Positions 42,150 to 53,391 of a stretch of 64,000 nucleotides of DNA are shown in pieces. A model generated the notes under the pieces. That model saw only the letters and a list, made by a program, of their open reading frames with translations, searched no databases and had not been told where the DNA came from. The DNA is taken from contig JALGQZ010000013.1 in NCBI GenBank assembly GCA_023105745.1, positions 20,869,105 through 20,933,104 on the forward strand. Direction: 5' to 3'. Position 1 is the stretch's first letter. Each line of letters starts with the position of its first letter. Source of the stretch: Austropuccinia psidii. Taxonomy: Eukaryota > Basidiomycota > Pucciniomycetes > Pucciniales > Sphaerophragmiaceae. Both the position numbers and the translations under genes were made by a program.

Positions 42150-43487
42150 ATGCCTGTTCAACACTCACCTCTGGCAAGACAGACAAAATCTCAGGCCAGA
42201 GCTCAAGCTGTTCTCACTCCAACTCCAAGAGCTCCTCTAGATGGCACCCCAGCAGTTCCTCAACTGAGGGCCCAATTAGATAGAGGACCCCGCATGGAAG
42301 GAGCAGAATCATCCAGAAAGGAAGGAAGAGGGCCAAGAAGATCATGTTCATTTTCAGGAGTAGTTGGCGGATTTCCAGGAACTTCAAGGACTATTTTCAA
42401 AGGTCCAGGTGAAGATGGTGAAGAGGAGGAGGAGAATTCTGTGGAAGAGGAAGAGTCTGATGGTACTGAAGGTGTCCCTGCTCCAGAGGAGGCATCCCAA
42501 GGTACTGGAGGGCCAACTCTAGCCCAGTCTAATCAGCCTGTCTCTCATCAGTCTGAACCATCTTTATTGGCCATCATGCAGCAAATGACTCAGATTATGG
42601 CCAATCTTCAAGCAGCTTCATCCTCTGAAGCATCAAGACCACCAGCCTTCAAGACTCCATCTATGAAGGCACCGGAATGCTTTGATGGGACTCAGCCCTT
42701 CAAAGTCAGAAGCTTTATTCAGTCTTGTCAATTGATTTTTCATAATGATCCGGCAAACTTCGCTCAAGACAGAAAGAAGGTCCTTTATGCCACTTCATTT
42801 CTCATTGGCAGGGCTGCAAAATGGATTGAGCCTTATCTTTCCAATCTCACCAATCAAGACTCAAATTACCTTCTCAATTCTTGGCCTTTATTTGAATCCC
42901 AACTCTTCACTCTATTTGGTGACCCGAATGAAGTCAGAAAAGCAGAAGCTGAGTTGGATTCTTTAAGAATGAAAGAAGGTGGGCATGTATCTTTATACAT
43001 TGCTGATTTCAGAAGTTTAGTCTCAAGAATTGGGGATTGGGGTGAAATAGCTCTCATCCATCATTTCAGGAAGGGATTGCCATCCAGGATTTTGAATCAA
43101 TTGGCCTCCCATCCTTCAAGAATTGACTCTCTTCAAGACTTAATGGACATTACCCTGGAACTTGATACCAGGTACCATGAGAGGCAAAATGAAAAGAGTA
43201 ATAATCAAGAGAAGAAGCCAGAAGCCTCAAAGTCAAGTTCTTCTCATCCTCAAAATTCTTCAAGCTCAAGTCAAAAGAAGAAGAAGAATTTTCAGAAGAG
43301 GGACAAGCCCCATTCTTCTTTGTTGAATAAAGATTTCAAGCTCATGAGCTCTGAAAAAGAAAGAAGAATCAAGGAGGGTCTTTGTACCTATTGTGGTGGG
43401 AAGCATAGTCTTGAGTCCTGTTTCAAAAGGCCTCAAAATAAGCTTACCCAACCGTCAGGCAAATTTCCCAGCCAGGGAAAAGCCTGA
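42150..43487 (+). CDS. gag: Element D Gag
   Basis: An intact frame of 445 codons with an ATG start. It has a basic, Pro/Ala-rich N-terminus, an acidic stretch (residues ~90-110: EEEEENSVEEEESDGTEG), and a helical part with MQQMTQIMANLQ. The retrotransposon Gag/capsid domain runs from about 170 to 340 (ECFDGTQPFKVRSFIQSC, AAKWIEPYLSN, LFGDPNEVRKAEAELD, HFRKGLPSRILNQL). A Ser/Lys-rich linker and a zinc knuckle of CxxC-x3-H-x4-C form (CTYCGGKHSLESC, ~412-424) follow; the usual spacing has four residues before His. Gag assembles the particle and binds element RNA. The stop at 43485-43487 follows a slippery heptamer, and pol continues in the -1 frame. Confidence 0.92.
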   Translation: MPVQHSPLARQTKSQARAQAVLTPTPRAPLDGTPAVPQLRAQLDRGPRMEGAESSRKEGRGPRRSCSFSGVVGGFPGTSRTIFKGPGEDGEEEEENSVEEEESDGTEGVPAPEEASQGTGGPTLAQSNQPVSHQSEPSLLAIMQQMTQIMANLQAASSSEASRPPAFKTPSMKAPECFDGTQPFKVRSFIQSCQLIFHNDPANFAQDRKKVLYATSFLIGRAAKWIEPYLSNLTNQDSNYLLNSWPLFESQLFTLFGDPNEVRKAEAELDSLRMKEGGHVSLYIADFRSLVSRIGDWGEIALIHHFRKGLPSRILNQLASHPSRIDSLQDLMDITLELDTRYHERQNEKSNNQEKKPEASKSSSSHPQNSSSSSQKKKKNFQKRDKPHSSLLNKDFKLMSSEKERRIKEGLCTYCGGKHSLESCFKRPQNKLTQPSGKFPSQGKA

Positions 43488-46400
43488 GTGAAGATCATGT
43501 TGTGTTCAATGGTCTTCACAGTTTTCCATCCAGAGCACAATTGTGCATTCTGAATACTGGTGTCAAAAATTCTCTTAAATTTTTTGTTTTTTCTTCTCTC
43601 TCTGATATGTTTTACAGTATTCTCATTGATTCTGGTGCTACCAACTCATTTATTGCAAAGCAGTTTTTTCACAAGTATTCTTTGACCATGTCAGAACTCC
43701 CGGAGAAGATTCCCCTTATTATTCTTGACTCCTCTGAGTCTCCTTCTTTATTTGTGACTCACCATACTAAATATATGGTTGAGCTCCCTTCCTTCCCAAG
43801 CTTTGAATGGGACTTTTTAGTCATCGATACTCCCAAGGGAGAAGACCTCATATTGGGCTTTGACTTTCTTAATCAATTTAATCCGTTTATTTATTGGAGG
43901 CAAGGATTGATCACCTTTAATTCTGATCATAAGGACTATCATGATCCTTCAATTTCTTTTAGTAATGACTTTTCTTCTGCCAAATCATGTGCAGCTCTGG
44001 TTGGTGATTCTAGAACACCATCATTTCCGTCTTCTGTTCATATTCCTTCCCTTAATTCCCATCAGTCATTACTATCATCTAGAGATGAAGTCTTCAAAGA
44101 GATTCAAGATGTTGGAGAAGATAGTTCTGTATCTTTACTTCATCTCTTCTTTGGGAATATGGACCTTCCTCCTTCATCTTATCATGACTCCCTGGAGGAG
44201 TTGTGGGATGAAGAGGAAGAGCCAGAAGAAATAGAAACCATGATGAAGGTTGTTCCTTCGGTTTATCACCAATACTTGGATGTATTTTCCAAGGTGAAAG
44301 CAGAGAAACTTCCTCCTCACCGCGCCTGTGATCATCATATCGAGCTGGAGGGGTCTCTACCTCCAGTTGGGGTGATCTACTCTTTATCAAACCAAGAGTC
44401 AGATACACTCAGGGCCTACATTTCAGAGAATGTAGAGAAAGGTTTCATCCGCCCAAGCTCCTCTTCTACAGGAGCACCTGTTCTTTTTGTCAAAAAGAAA
44501 GATGGTGGCCTCCGTTTGTGTGTTGATTACCGCAAGCTCAATGCTGTTACTAGGAATAAAAAGTATCCTGTTCCTCCTATGAATCAGCTTCTCACTGTTT
44601 TCAATGGTTCTTCTATCTTCTCCAAGATTGATTTGTGTGGGGCATATAACCTGCTCAGAATCAAGGAAGGTGATGAACATTTGACTTGTTTTAGAACCAA
44701 ATATGGTAGTTATGAGTACTTGGTTATGCCGTTTGGGCTTACCAATGCTCCTGCTTCTTTTCAAAATCTCCTCCATGATATTTTTTATGATCTTCTTGAT
44801 GTTTATGTTGTGGTATATTTGGATGACATTATGGTCTTTTCCAAATCTGAGGAAGAACATGTCACTCATGTGTCCACTGTTCTTTCCAGACTCAGAGCCA
44901 ATAACCTCTTTGCTAAGGCGTCCAAATGCCTATTTCATGTTTCAAGTGTGGAATATCTTGGTTATGTAGTTTCTTCTGAAGGCCTCAAGATGGACCAAGC
45001 AAAAGTCCAGCAAATTCTCAATTTGCCACCTCCAAGAAACCTCAAGGCTCTTCAATCATTCCTTGGCTTTGCCAGTTTTTACCGCCGTTTCATCAAGAAT
45101 TATTCAAAGAAAATTAGTTCACTCACAAGTTTCCTCAAGAAAGATTCCCGTTTTCCCCTCAATGAGGAAGCTCTTAGACAGTTTCATCAACTCAAAGAGG
45201 CATTCACCACTGCTCCAATCCTTTCTCACTTCAATCCTTCTCTACCCACCATTGTAGAGACCGATGCATCAGATTATGCCTTGGGAGCTGTACTGAGTCA
45301 GGTCTCTGACTCAGGAAAACACCCCATTGCATTCGATAGCCGCAAGCTTCTCCCAGCTGAGCTTAATTATGAGATTCATGACAAGGAACTCCTTGGCATA
45401 GTCTGGGCTCTCAAGCGCTGGAGAGCTTTCCTTCTTTCTATTTCTTCCCCTTTTGAAGTTCTCACCGATCATTCATCTCTTCAATATTTTATGTCTTCCA
45501 AGATTCTCACTCGCCGTCAAGCCCGCTGGGCTGAATTTTTATCTGAATTCCATTTCTCAATCACTTACCGCCCTGGCCGCTTGGCCACCCTTCCAGATGC
45601 CTTGTCACGTCGGGACAACGTTTACCCAGAGAGGGGGGAGGATTTCATCAGCAAGAATCCAATGAACTATTAGAAGATAATCAAGCAAGATGAAATTCAA
45701 GCCTCAAAGTTTTTTGCAGTCAAGGTGGATTCATTTTCAAATTTGATTGATTCAATTCAGAAGGCAGTGTGGCAAGATTCTCAATATAGAAGTGTCCTTG
45801 AAGATTTGGGTAAAGGTAAATCTGTCCAAGATTATTCTCTTGATTCCTCTTCCAAACTTCTCCTTTTCAAAGATCGGGTGGTGGTCCCAAATGACCCCAC
45901 AATTCAACTCAATATACTTCAAAATTGTCATGACTCTCCTCTAGCTGAACACCCTGGCCAAGAGAAGACTCTCAAACTTGTCAAGCGGGATTTCCACTGG
46001 TCCGGCATGACTCAATTTATCAAGGATTATGTCTCATCCTGTCAACAGTGTTCAAGAAACAAAAATATTCATCACCAGAAGTTTGGACTCCTCAAGCCTC
46101 TTCCAATTCCATGTGGTCCTTGGATTTTTCTTTCAATGGATTTCATCACTCAATTGCCACTGTCCAATACCTTTGATTCAATTTTAGTCATAGTGGACAG
46201 ATTCTCAAAAATGGCGGTTTTTATTCCAACAATAGCTTCAATCACTTCATTAGATTTGGCCCATTTATTCATCAAGAATATTTTCTCAAAGCATGGCCTT
46301 CCTTCAAGCATTGTTAGTGATTGAGGTTCTCTTTTTGTTTCTTCCTTTTGGACCAACCTTTGTCAGCAGCTCAAGATTTCAAGAGACTTGTCAACTGCTT

Positions 46401-47190
46401 ATCATCCAGAAACTGATGGACAGACAGAGAGGGTAAATCAGAGAATAGAACAGTACCTTCGGATGTATGTCAGTTATCATCAAGATGATTGGAACACCTG
46501 GCTCCCTCTGGCTGAATTTGCCTACAATAACTCTGACCACTCTTCAACAAAACAATCACCGTTTTTCACTGTTTATGGAAGAGATCCTCATTTTGACTCA
46601 GTTCACATCACTCAAGACACTCCGGTTGGAAAGTTATCAACAAAAATCCAATCAGTACAGCAAGATGTCAAGAGAGAACTTGAAGTTGCCATAAACAGGT
46701 TTAAGAGGTATGCAGATAAAAGTAGAGCAAGTCCACCTGTTTTCAATCCCGGTGACATGGTATGGCTCTCTTCCAAGAACATCAAATCAACCAGACCCAC
46801 CAAAAAGCTGTCTGAAAGATGGCTGGGTCCTTTTCCAATCTTGAAGAAAGTCAGCACTCATGCCTACCACCTCAATGGAAATCCATCCACCCAGTTTTCC
46901 ATATTTCCCTTTTGGAACCAGTCAAGACGTCAACAATCCCAAATAGGCATCAAGAGCCTCCTCCTCCAATCACCATTGAAGAAGAAGAGGAATGGGAAGT
47001 CTCTCAAATACTGGACTCAAAGCTCAAGAGAGGAAAATTATGGTATCTGGTGGAATGGAAAGGTTTCAGTCAATACCCAGAAAGATCCACTTGGGAACCA
47101 ACCGAAAACCTCAAGAATTGTCCTGAACTTGTCAAAGATTTTCATTCATTATATCCTGACAAGCCTGGGCCGAATTCTTCAAAAGCTTGA
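43442..47190 (+). pseudogene. pol: Element D Pol: protease, RT, RNase H, integrase, chromodomain
   Basis: The frame overlaps gag by about 45 bases and is in -1 phase. Domains in order: aspartic protease (ILIDSGATNSFIA near 43620); RT with PHRACDHHIELEG, LCVDYRKLNAVT, MPFGLTNAPASFQ and an intact YLDD at about 44816; connection FLGFASFYRRFIKNYS; RNase H (VETDASDYALGAVLSQ, DHSSLQYF, DALSR); integrase zinc-binding (HDSPLAEHPGQEKT, CQQC) and core (MDFITQLP, IVSD, YHPETDGQTERVNQ); chromodomain (VSQILDSKLKRGKLWYLVEW, then ERSTWEP). A TAG at 45671-45673 separates RNase H from integrase, a TGA at 46322-46324 follows IVSD, and the frame shifts near 46875 before the chromodomain. The chromodomain would direct integration to heterochromatin marks. 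Confidence 0.92.
43475..43519 (+). promoter_or_regulatory. -1 ribosomal frameshift signal at the gag/pol junction of element D
   Basis: The heptamer G GGA AAA (43475-43481) is in the gag frame, with GGA and AAA as zero-frame codons, two codons before the gag TGA. After a 6-base spacer a stem of 11 pairs follows: GTGAAGATCAT (43488-43498) with ATGGTCTTCAC (43509-43519), one G-U pair, 10-base loop. The pol frame is exactly -1 and opens at 43442, after a TAA at 43439-43441, so a slip would read straight into pol. PEG10, derived from a sushi-ichi-type element, uses G GGA AAC in the same role. Confidence 0.8.
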
Positions 47191-48001
47191 TTCATTATGG
47201 TGCTTGGTGGGGAGAGGAATTACCAAAAGTAAGTCCCACTCCTGGTATGCACCTTTAGGGGTATTCTACTCTTTTTGTTGTAAGCATGACCTTGGCCACT
47301 CTGTGAGCACTTTGCAATTTCGGACTCAGATCTTTGGCATGGCTTTCAGCTTCATTTCCAATCTTATGGCCATTTTCACTTGGGACAATGGGCCATTCAC
47401 TTTTCAATTCATTTCCAAGATTCCAAATTCAAATTCATTCCTTCAACATTTTTGTTTTTTATTTTTATGGCACTGGCGGGAGTGGTAACTACCAAAAGTA
47501 AGTTCCTCTCCTGGTGTGCACTTCCCTGAGGGGTCTACAATCTTGTCAAAACATCACCTTGGCCACTTTGTGAGCACCTGGCATCAAATTTATCTTTCCA
47601 GGTCCTTGGCCAATTTCAAAATCAGTTCTCAACCTCTGTGATGAAGATTGGAACCTCCTCAAGATTCAATTCATTTTTCTTTTTCTTTTTCCTTTTCTTT
47701 TCTTATTTTCATTTTCATTCTTTATTTTTATTTTACTTTCATTTTAAATTCTCTTTTATCACTTCAATTATCATGTCAAACAATTTTCACTCATTTCAAA
47801 ATTAAATTCAAATCATGAAGCCAATGTCAAAAGAAGATCAAGCAAGTCCTGCGTCAAATGTCAAATTTTTAATATCAGTTGTCAAATTTTTTATCTTAAT
47901 CAATCCTCTTGAATCACTTTCTCAAAATCTTTCCAATAGCCTCAACAGGCTTCACCTTGTATTGGTGCTCAGGAGCTCACCATTCCAAGGTGGGGGGGTA
48001 C
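47191..48001 (+). other. 3' untranslated region of element D with a direct repeat and polypurine tract
   Basis: About 0.8 kb between the pol stop and the 3' LTR. Two imperfect copies of a ~140-bp segment lie at 47211-47350 and 47473-47612, sharing ACCAAAAGTAAGT, CTCCTGGT.TGCAC and ACCTTGGCCACT.TGTGAGCAC. A T-rich stretch follows. AAGGTGGGGGGGTAC ends the region and serves as polypurine tract. Confidence 0.75.
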
Positions 48002-49457
48002 TGTCACAACCATGGCAATTCACCTCCCTGGATCCCCATATGGCATATCAAGCCACAGTTTTTTATGGCCAATTGGGCATATCCATCAACTGTGGCCAAT
48101 ATGGCCACGTCATTATCTTATGGACCATTTATGGCCATTTGTGTTTTGGGGCCTTCATGGCCCTTCACCTCAATCCAGAACCCATAGCGGCAATTTATGC
48201 CCAAATGGGTATTTCTGGTCATTTCCCTCAAAACCAGGGGAAATGGCCCAAATGGCTGTTTTTGGCCATTTGGGCTCATAATGCGCATTTGCGCATTTTT
48301 GCGCATTTTTGCCCATTTTGCGCATTTTTGCGCACTTTGACGCAAAGTGTCCAAAAGACACTTTCCCGCCCTTTTGGGCCAGTTTTGGCTCAGAACCCAA
48401 AAGTGGCCAAAAGCCCCAAAGGGCCCAGAAACACCTTTCCAAGCTCTGAAGCCATCACATCCATCCTTTTCCCCTTTGCCTTTCCACCTCAAGACCTTTG
48501 GACGTAATCTTCTTGCCAATCAATCAATATGCCGTAAATGATGTTATATATCATTGTGCATCATTTTTCAACAGCAATTCAATGGTGGCAATATCAAATG
48601 GCCTTTTAAACATTCCAACATCTCATCACGTCATCAAGGCACCCAATCATTCAGAGGAATCATCAAGGCTCAAGAGCAAGTGTTTCAGTGTCAAAGACCA
48701 ATGAGGCCATCAAGCAGTCATTGGTTATTCTCACTCCAAGTATTCCTTCCAAGGGAATACTGTCAATTCATTCTCAAGTGTATTCAAGAGGCAGTGCCAA
48801 AAAGAAGTTGTCAAGTGTCAAGGCTCCACTCAATCCATCTTGGCAACCATATTCATTTCAATACAGTCTGGATCCATCAAGAACTTTATTTCATTTTCAA
48901 TCATGGGAAATTCATTCAACCCAATTCAATTTCAATATTAGCCAGCTGTATCAATTCCCAAAACAATCAATACAGCCTCAAGGATCAATACAGATCAGTT
49001 TTCAGCCTGAAGAACTCAAGCTCCCAACTTTTCACATATACCGGCTACCCTTTCCACCCTGGGGGGTTTTCCCCAGTTAATTAGTATACTATGATTTTAT
49101 TTTATCCTTATTTTCTTTTCATTTTAGTTAAGCAAATACTGATATTATTAAGTCAGTCATTTAGCACCTTTCTCTTTCTCTTTCTTTGCCTGTCAATGGA
49201 TATTTGGTGGTCATATCCTTACTAATTCCATTATTCATTTTTGGCAGGTTGAAACAGTGATTAAGGACTTACTTGGTTGGCTCTTTGGCCATTTGGCTTC
49301 CCTTTCCTCTTTGCATCTCATCTTGTACCTGCATATCTTTTAGAGGAATTCATTCTTATTATTTTTGTTCTTTATCCTTTTGGAGTCTTCCAAGTGAGTT
49401 CCCTGATTGCTGAGTGCCAGGCCACTCTTGTATTTCTGTCCAAGAGCCCCTGTGACA
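48002..49457 (+). repeat. 3' LTR of element D
   Basis: 1456 bp, same ends as the 5' LTR, with an 18-bp insertion in the CAATACAG region near 48970-48990. The self-primer motif at 49075-49088 has one A to G change. The flanking GGTGG follows at 49458. Confidence 0.95.
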
Positions 49458-50182
49458 GGTGGCCCAGAGGTTATGGGTTGATTGTCCATTGGTGATTTCT
49501 TGATCCCAAAGAAAATCTAGTCCGGTCTTTTGATGGGGGAGGGGGGTGGTTTGAATAATGGAATGGGACAGGGTCATCATGGGGAGGTCTGATACACTGC
49601 GTAATTGTATCAGTTTTTGCTTGGAAGTAAATGAAAAGAGAGCAGGATATGGGGTGGCATGGAGTTTGAAGCGGGAAATGTGGGAGTAAAGAGTTGACAT
49701 TGACTATGAGTATTACTGTCATATTCTTTAGGAATTTTAAGATTGAAGTCTTGTTTTCAAAAACTTTCAATTATTCATAGAATTTTTGGATACCATGTGA
49801 AGAACATAAACACTAGATTGGGTTTCTGAGATGAGCAAGGATCATTTGGATCAGTCATAAATACTCCCCCAACAAATAATTTTTGAGTAGGATTGGTTTG
49901 GCAATTTTCAATCCATGCCCCACCAGGACCACAGTGCATAAAAGTTTGTGGTGCCCCAAGGAATGGTATCAATGTCTTTGAAAGGGTGCCAGGGAGAGAG
50001 CCAATAGTATTCTGGTTATTGGGGAGATATACAAATATTTTGTGTTGATTGTGCCATATGATAATCCAAGAAGCTAAGTTGGAATCATCAGGATTTAAGG
50101 TTATATCACGATTTGATTGAATACAAATATTAATCATCCCAATGCAAAGTGGTTGTGAAGGGGTTGACATGATGGCTACCAT
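49458..50182 (-). pseudogene. SNF2-family helicase, 5' part, broken
   Basis: Read from 50182 downwards: an open stretch of 135 codons (APQTFMHCGPGGAWIENC, GGVFMTDPNDPCSSQKPN) ends at 49775. In a further frame it continues with TQCIRPPHDDPVPFHYSNHP. In another comes HQKTGLDFLWDQEITNG (about 49545-49490), which fits the segment that precedes the ATP-binding motif in SNF2 proteins. It stops at the element D junction; the ATP-binding part resumes at 39968. The N-terminal portion itself has no recognised domain. Frame changes suggest decay beyond the insertion alone, though introns could explain some. Confidence 0.7.
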
Positions 50183-51629
50183 GGAGTATTTGGGGACAGT
50201 TGGAAATTATATGATCAGGAAGGGGTAGCTAAAGGGAATGAAGACCAATAAGCACAGGTGGGGAACTTATATGAGAGGCAGCAATTGGCTTAAAGGGGTA
50301 TGGCCTGTGTTTCTGTGCATGATGGTTAGGAAGATGGGCTCCTTGGGCTCATGATTTTCATATCTGATATAAGGCATATATCAAGGCAAGGTGGAAAGAA
50401 TGTGGGTGCACCAATATGACTTCTGGATCTTCAGCATATTACGCAAGGATTGGTGGACCAAGGTTGACATTAGCACATGTGAAACTGGGTGCATTGTAGA
50501 AACTTATTGTGCCGTGGCATATTAAAGGCATGCAGCCATGTTTGCTGGTGTGACAGCAAACAATAAGCATGTCTTCCCCAGGTTAATTGTTATACAGTTA
50601 CCCACTGGGCAATGGTGGGAGTGGATAGGAAATGTTGACTGTGGGGATCTTTTTGTGTGGGCGGGTGAGGTATATTTTGTGGCGCGCCACCAAACATAAG
50701 TTTGGTTTTGCCCAAATATTCTTGTGGACTGACACCAACTGGAATTCCAGCAGTAAATGTGTGGCTTGATCAAAGGGGGTACCAGCCATGAGCCATGATC
50801 CACTTACACATTCACCCCTAACACGTTTGCGGCTGTTACTCATCCACTCAGATTGTCATCAGGGTATTTCCCTCACACATGAGAGAAACCCCAGAGCAAT
50901 ACCCCACCTGCCTGATGTATTTTTTGGATGCAAGCCAGGTTCCAAAACTTCCGTGGGGAATGTGAGAATGTCCAGCATATGACCTGCAGTGGCGGATCCC
51001 TACACATAAGTAACCAGCCTCAGGGATCATAGGCGGGGGTTATGCTAATGCATATGAGGCTTAAGCAAATCCACACCGATGGGCCTCAGGTTTCTGCGCG
51101 CAGGCGGGTGAGCATCTCCAGTTAAGCAAGCCACCAGCAGAAGCAAATAGCTGGTCAGAAGACAGGAATGTAAAAGGTCCACCAGGCATGTGAAAATTGC
51201 TTGTGTATGACCCGTGGGGGGTACATATGAAAGTGTGTGGGGCCCTGACAATGAGCAGGCATGAAAAACAAGCAGGGACAGTCACTGTTTGCCCCAACCT
51301 TGGCACCGGAGTGAATCCACCGTTTGCGTATGACCCAAATCATTAGTAATCCCATTATGCACCCCTTACATTAATTTGGATTACACCAGCATCTGTGCTT
51401 TAGTTAGGCGGAGATCTCCAAAAAGGTGCATCAAAGGGATGAATTTGAGAAATTTGACTCTATTGCTTGGCATTATTGCATGTGAAACTCTTGTACAGCT
51501 TTTTCTCTGCCCCACAGCATACATGTACAAAGGTGTACATACTACAATGTCCTCTGTACAAATTAGGATGGTTTAATAATCCTTCCGCCTGCATGCATAT
51601 TACCAATTGGGATCCACCTTCCAATTGTT
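50183..51629. other. Unassigned region upstream of the SNF2 remnant
   Basis: No coding segment was recognised on either strand; short frames here show no family features. The base composition is less AT-rich than the retroelement leaders, so it may be old host intergenic DNA. The sequence GGCGCGCC occurs near 50681. Confidence 0.4.
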
Positions 51630-52675
51630 GGCATACATCTAGCTCATGTGCCACATGCTCAGCATTGTGATTAACCCAATTTGCACACACAAGCTGAGCA
51701 TGTCATGGTCAAAAGCTTTGTGTGGAAGGTTTTGGTAGAGCCATGGTCGGAACACTTTTTGCAATAGTTCATCAGAAGGCTCAGTTTGGAGAACTTCACC
51801 AAAGCGTGTGATATGCTGCCCCTGGCTGAAATGTCATCCAATGCTGTGCCAAATGCTCATATTGTGTGCTTACAAAAATGATTTAGCAATTGCTCAGAAT
51901 GGTGCCTTTGATATTGTTATATCAATAGCTCAATACCTGTGCAATTAAAATGTTCAGCCACTGAGCATTTCAATTATGACCCCAAAGCAGACCTGAAAAA
52001 TGGGTCGACCCAAGCTCATGCTGTATTAACTTGTCATACAGCCACGTGACCCTTTGTTCAAACAATATCACCCAGTCATAAGGCCGGTATGCTCACCGCA
52101 GTCACCTGTGAGCAAATGTGCCACATGCTTTTCGGCAGTCACCTGTGAGCAAATGTGCCACATGCTTTTCTGGCATACATCTAGCTCATGTGCCACATGC
52201 TCAGCATTGTGATTAACCCAATTTGCACACACAAGCTGAGCATGTCATGGTCAAAAGCTTTGTGTGGAAGGTTTTGGTAGAGCCATGGTCGGAACACTTT
52301 TTGCAATAGTTCATCAGAAGGCTCAGTTTGGAGAACTTCACCAAAGCGTGTGATATGCTGCCCCTGGCTGAAATGTCATCCAATGCTGTGCCAAATGCTC
52401 ATATTGTGTGCTTACAAAAATGATTTAGCAATTGCTCAGAATGGTGCCTTTGATATTGTTATATCAATAGCTCAATACCTGTGCAATTAAAATGTTCAGC
52501 CACTGAGCATTTCAATTATGACCCCAAAGCAGACCTGAAAAATGGGTCGACCCAAGCTCATGCTGTATTAACTTGTCATACAGCCACGTGACCCTTTGTT
52601 CAAACAATATCACCCATTCATAAGGCCGGTATGCTCACCGCAGTCACCTGTGAGCAAATGTGCCACATGCTTTTC
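51630..52675 (+). repeat. Near-perfect tandem duplication, ~0.5-kb unit
   Basis: GGCATACATCTAGCTCATG starts at 51630 and again at 52172, a period of 542 bp, and the following ~500 bp match with a single mismatch noticed (CCCAGTCATAAG against CCCATTCATAAG). The first copy ends with an extra 36-bp subrepeat (GCAGTCACCTGTGAGCAAATG twice). Each unit contains the palindrome TGGGTCGACCCA and many TGAGCA / TGCTCA words in both orientations. It lies upstream of a TATA box and a Zn2Cys6-type fragment, so it may be a duplicated upstream regulatory region. Confidence 0.9.
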
Positions 52676-53391
52676 TGCATGGGGCATTTGTGAATTGCAC
52701 CCACCGTGCACATTCAACAATGCCCTGACAAAAGCCCTCCCAGGAGATTGGGTGTCTATTTAACGCAACAGAGGGGATTTGACTGAGTCTGACAATGCAA
52801 TCAATTGCAATACTCAGCCAGAACCCCTTTTTTCCTCTGCCTCACATGGGAATTTACCTTCTCAGTTGCAGCCAATGCTGCGACTGAGCTTCAATTTTGC
52901 CAACACGGCTTGAAGCTGAGACATTGGCAGGTTCTGCGACTGCTGCGGTTGGCTCAGCTTTACCATGGTATAAAAGACAATCTTTTTACCCAACACACCC
53001 TCCATCCACTTTTTTTCTCACCCGCTCCACTTTGCCCCTTCTCATTCTTGTGCATATTCCCCATTGTCTTCCTGCCTTTCCACTCTTTTATATCCCACTC
53101 CACTAACCTCACTCCCCTTCCTTTTTGCTGGCTGTTTTTCCTGCTTATTCATCCAGAACCCTCCTTCTATCCACCTTGTGAATCTCCTTCATTTAAAATT
53201 TTTGTTTATATTATGTTCTGATATTAATCCTAATTCTTCTTCATGACTTTCTTCCAGACTTTTGAAACCTTCTGCCTAGAGCATGCATATTTTAATTCTG
53301 TTTTAAATTTAAAATTCATCATATGTCTTCATTTTTTTCTTTATTGTTTACTTTCTATTCAATTACTAACCTAAATTGTTTTTGTTTTTAA
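52676..53391 (+). promoter_or_regulatory. Promoter-like region with TATA box and pyrimidine-rich stretch
   Basis: TATAAAAG at 52969-52976 is followed by a strongly C/T-rich stretch (about 52990-53220), the usual layout of a fungal core promoter and 5' untranslated region. The Zn2Cys6-type fragment starts at 53392 on the same strand. A frame of 138 codons across the C/T-rich stretch has no domain and is not taken as a gene. Confidence 0.5.

Larger units (their letters stand above)
39974..49457 (+). mobile_element. Element D: chromodomain Ty3/gypsy retrotransposon inserted in the SNF2 gene
   Basis: LTRs at 39974-41420 and 48002-49457 begin TGTCACAACC and end CCCCTGTGACA. The 5-bp duplication GGTGG is perfect (39969-39973 and 49458-49462). 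The interior encodes gag (42150-43487) and pol in the -1 frame (43442-47190) with protease, RT, RNase H, integrase and chromodomain in the order of chromoviruses. Pol has two stops and one frameshift. The LTRs differ at perhaps a few per cent of positions and by an 18-bp indel, so it is older than element A. The sequence after the 5' LTR is complementary to a site inside the LTR, the arrangement of self-priming Tf1/sushi-type elements. Confidence 0.95.

Noticed and set aside
43461..43467. AAATTTC as an alternative slippery heptamer
   Set aside because: It is in the wrong phase: the gag codons are AAA TTT, so simultaneous -1 slippage as X XXY YYZ does not fit; G GGA AAA 14 bases later does.
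44423..44869. Minus-strand frame of 148 codons
   Set aside because: Shadow of the element D reverse transcriptase on the other strand.
50522..51306. Overlapping minus-strand frames of 60-93 codons
   Set aside because: No domain, no conserved partner in the window, several frames overlap on both strands.
52805..53221. Open frame of 138 codons
   Set aside because: It crosses a TATA box and a C/T-rich untranslated-type stretch; composition explains the hydrophobic look.
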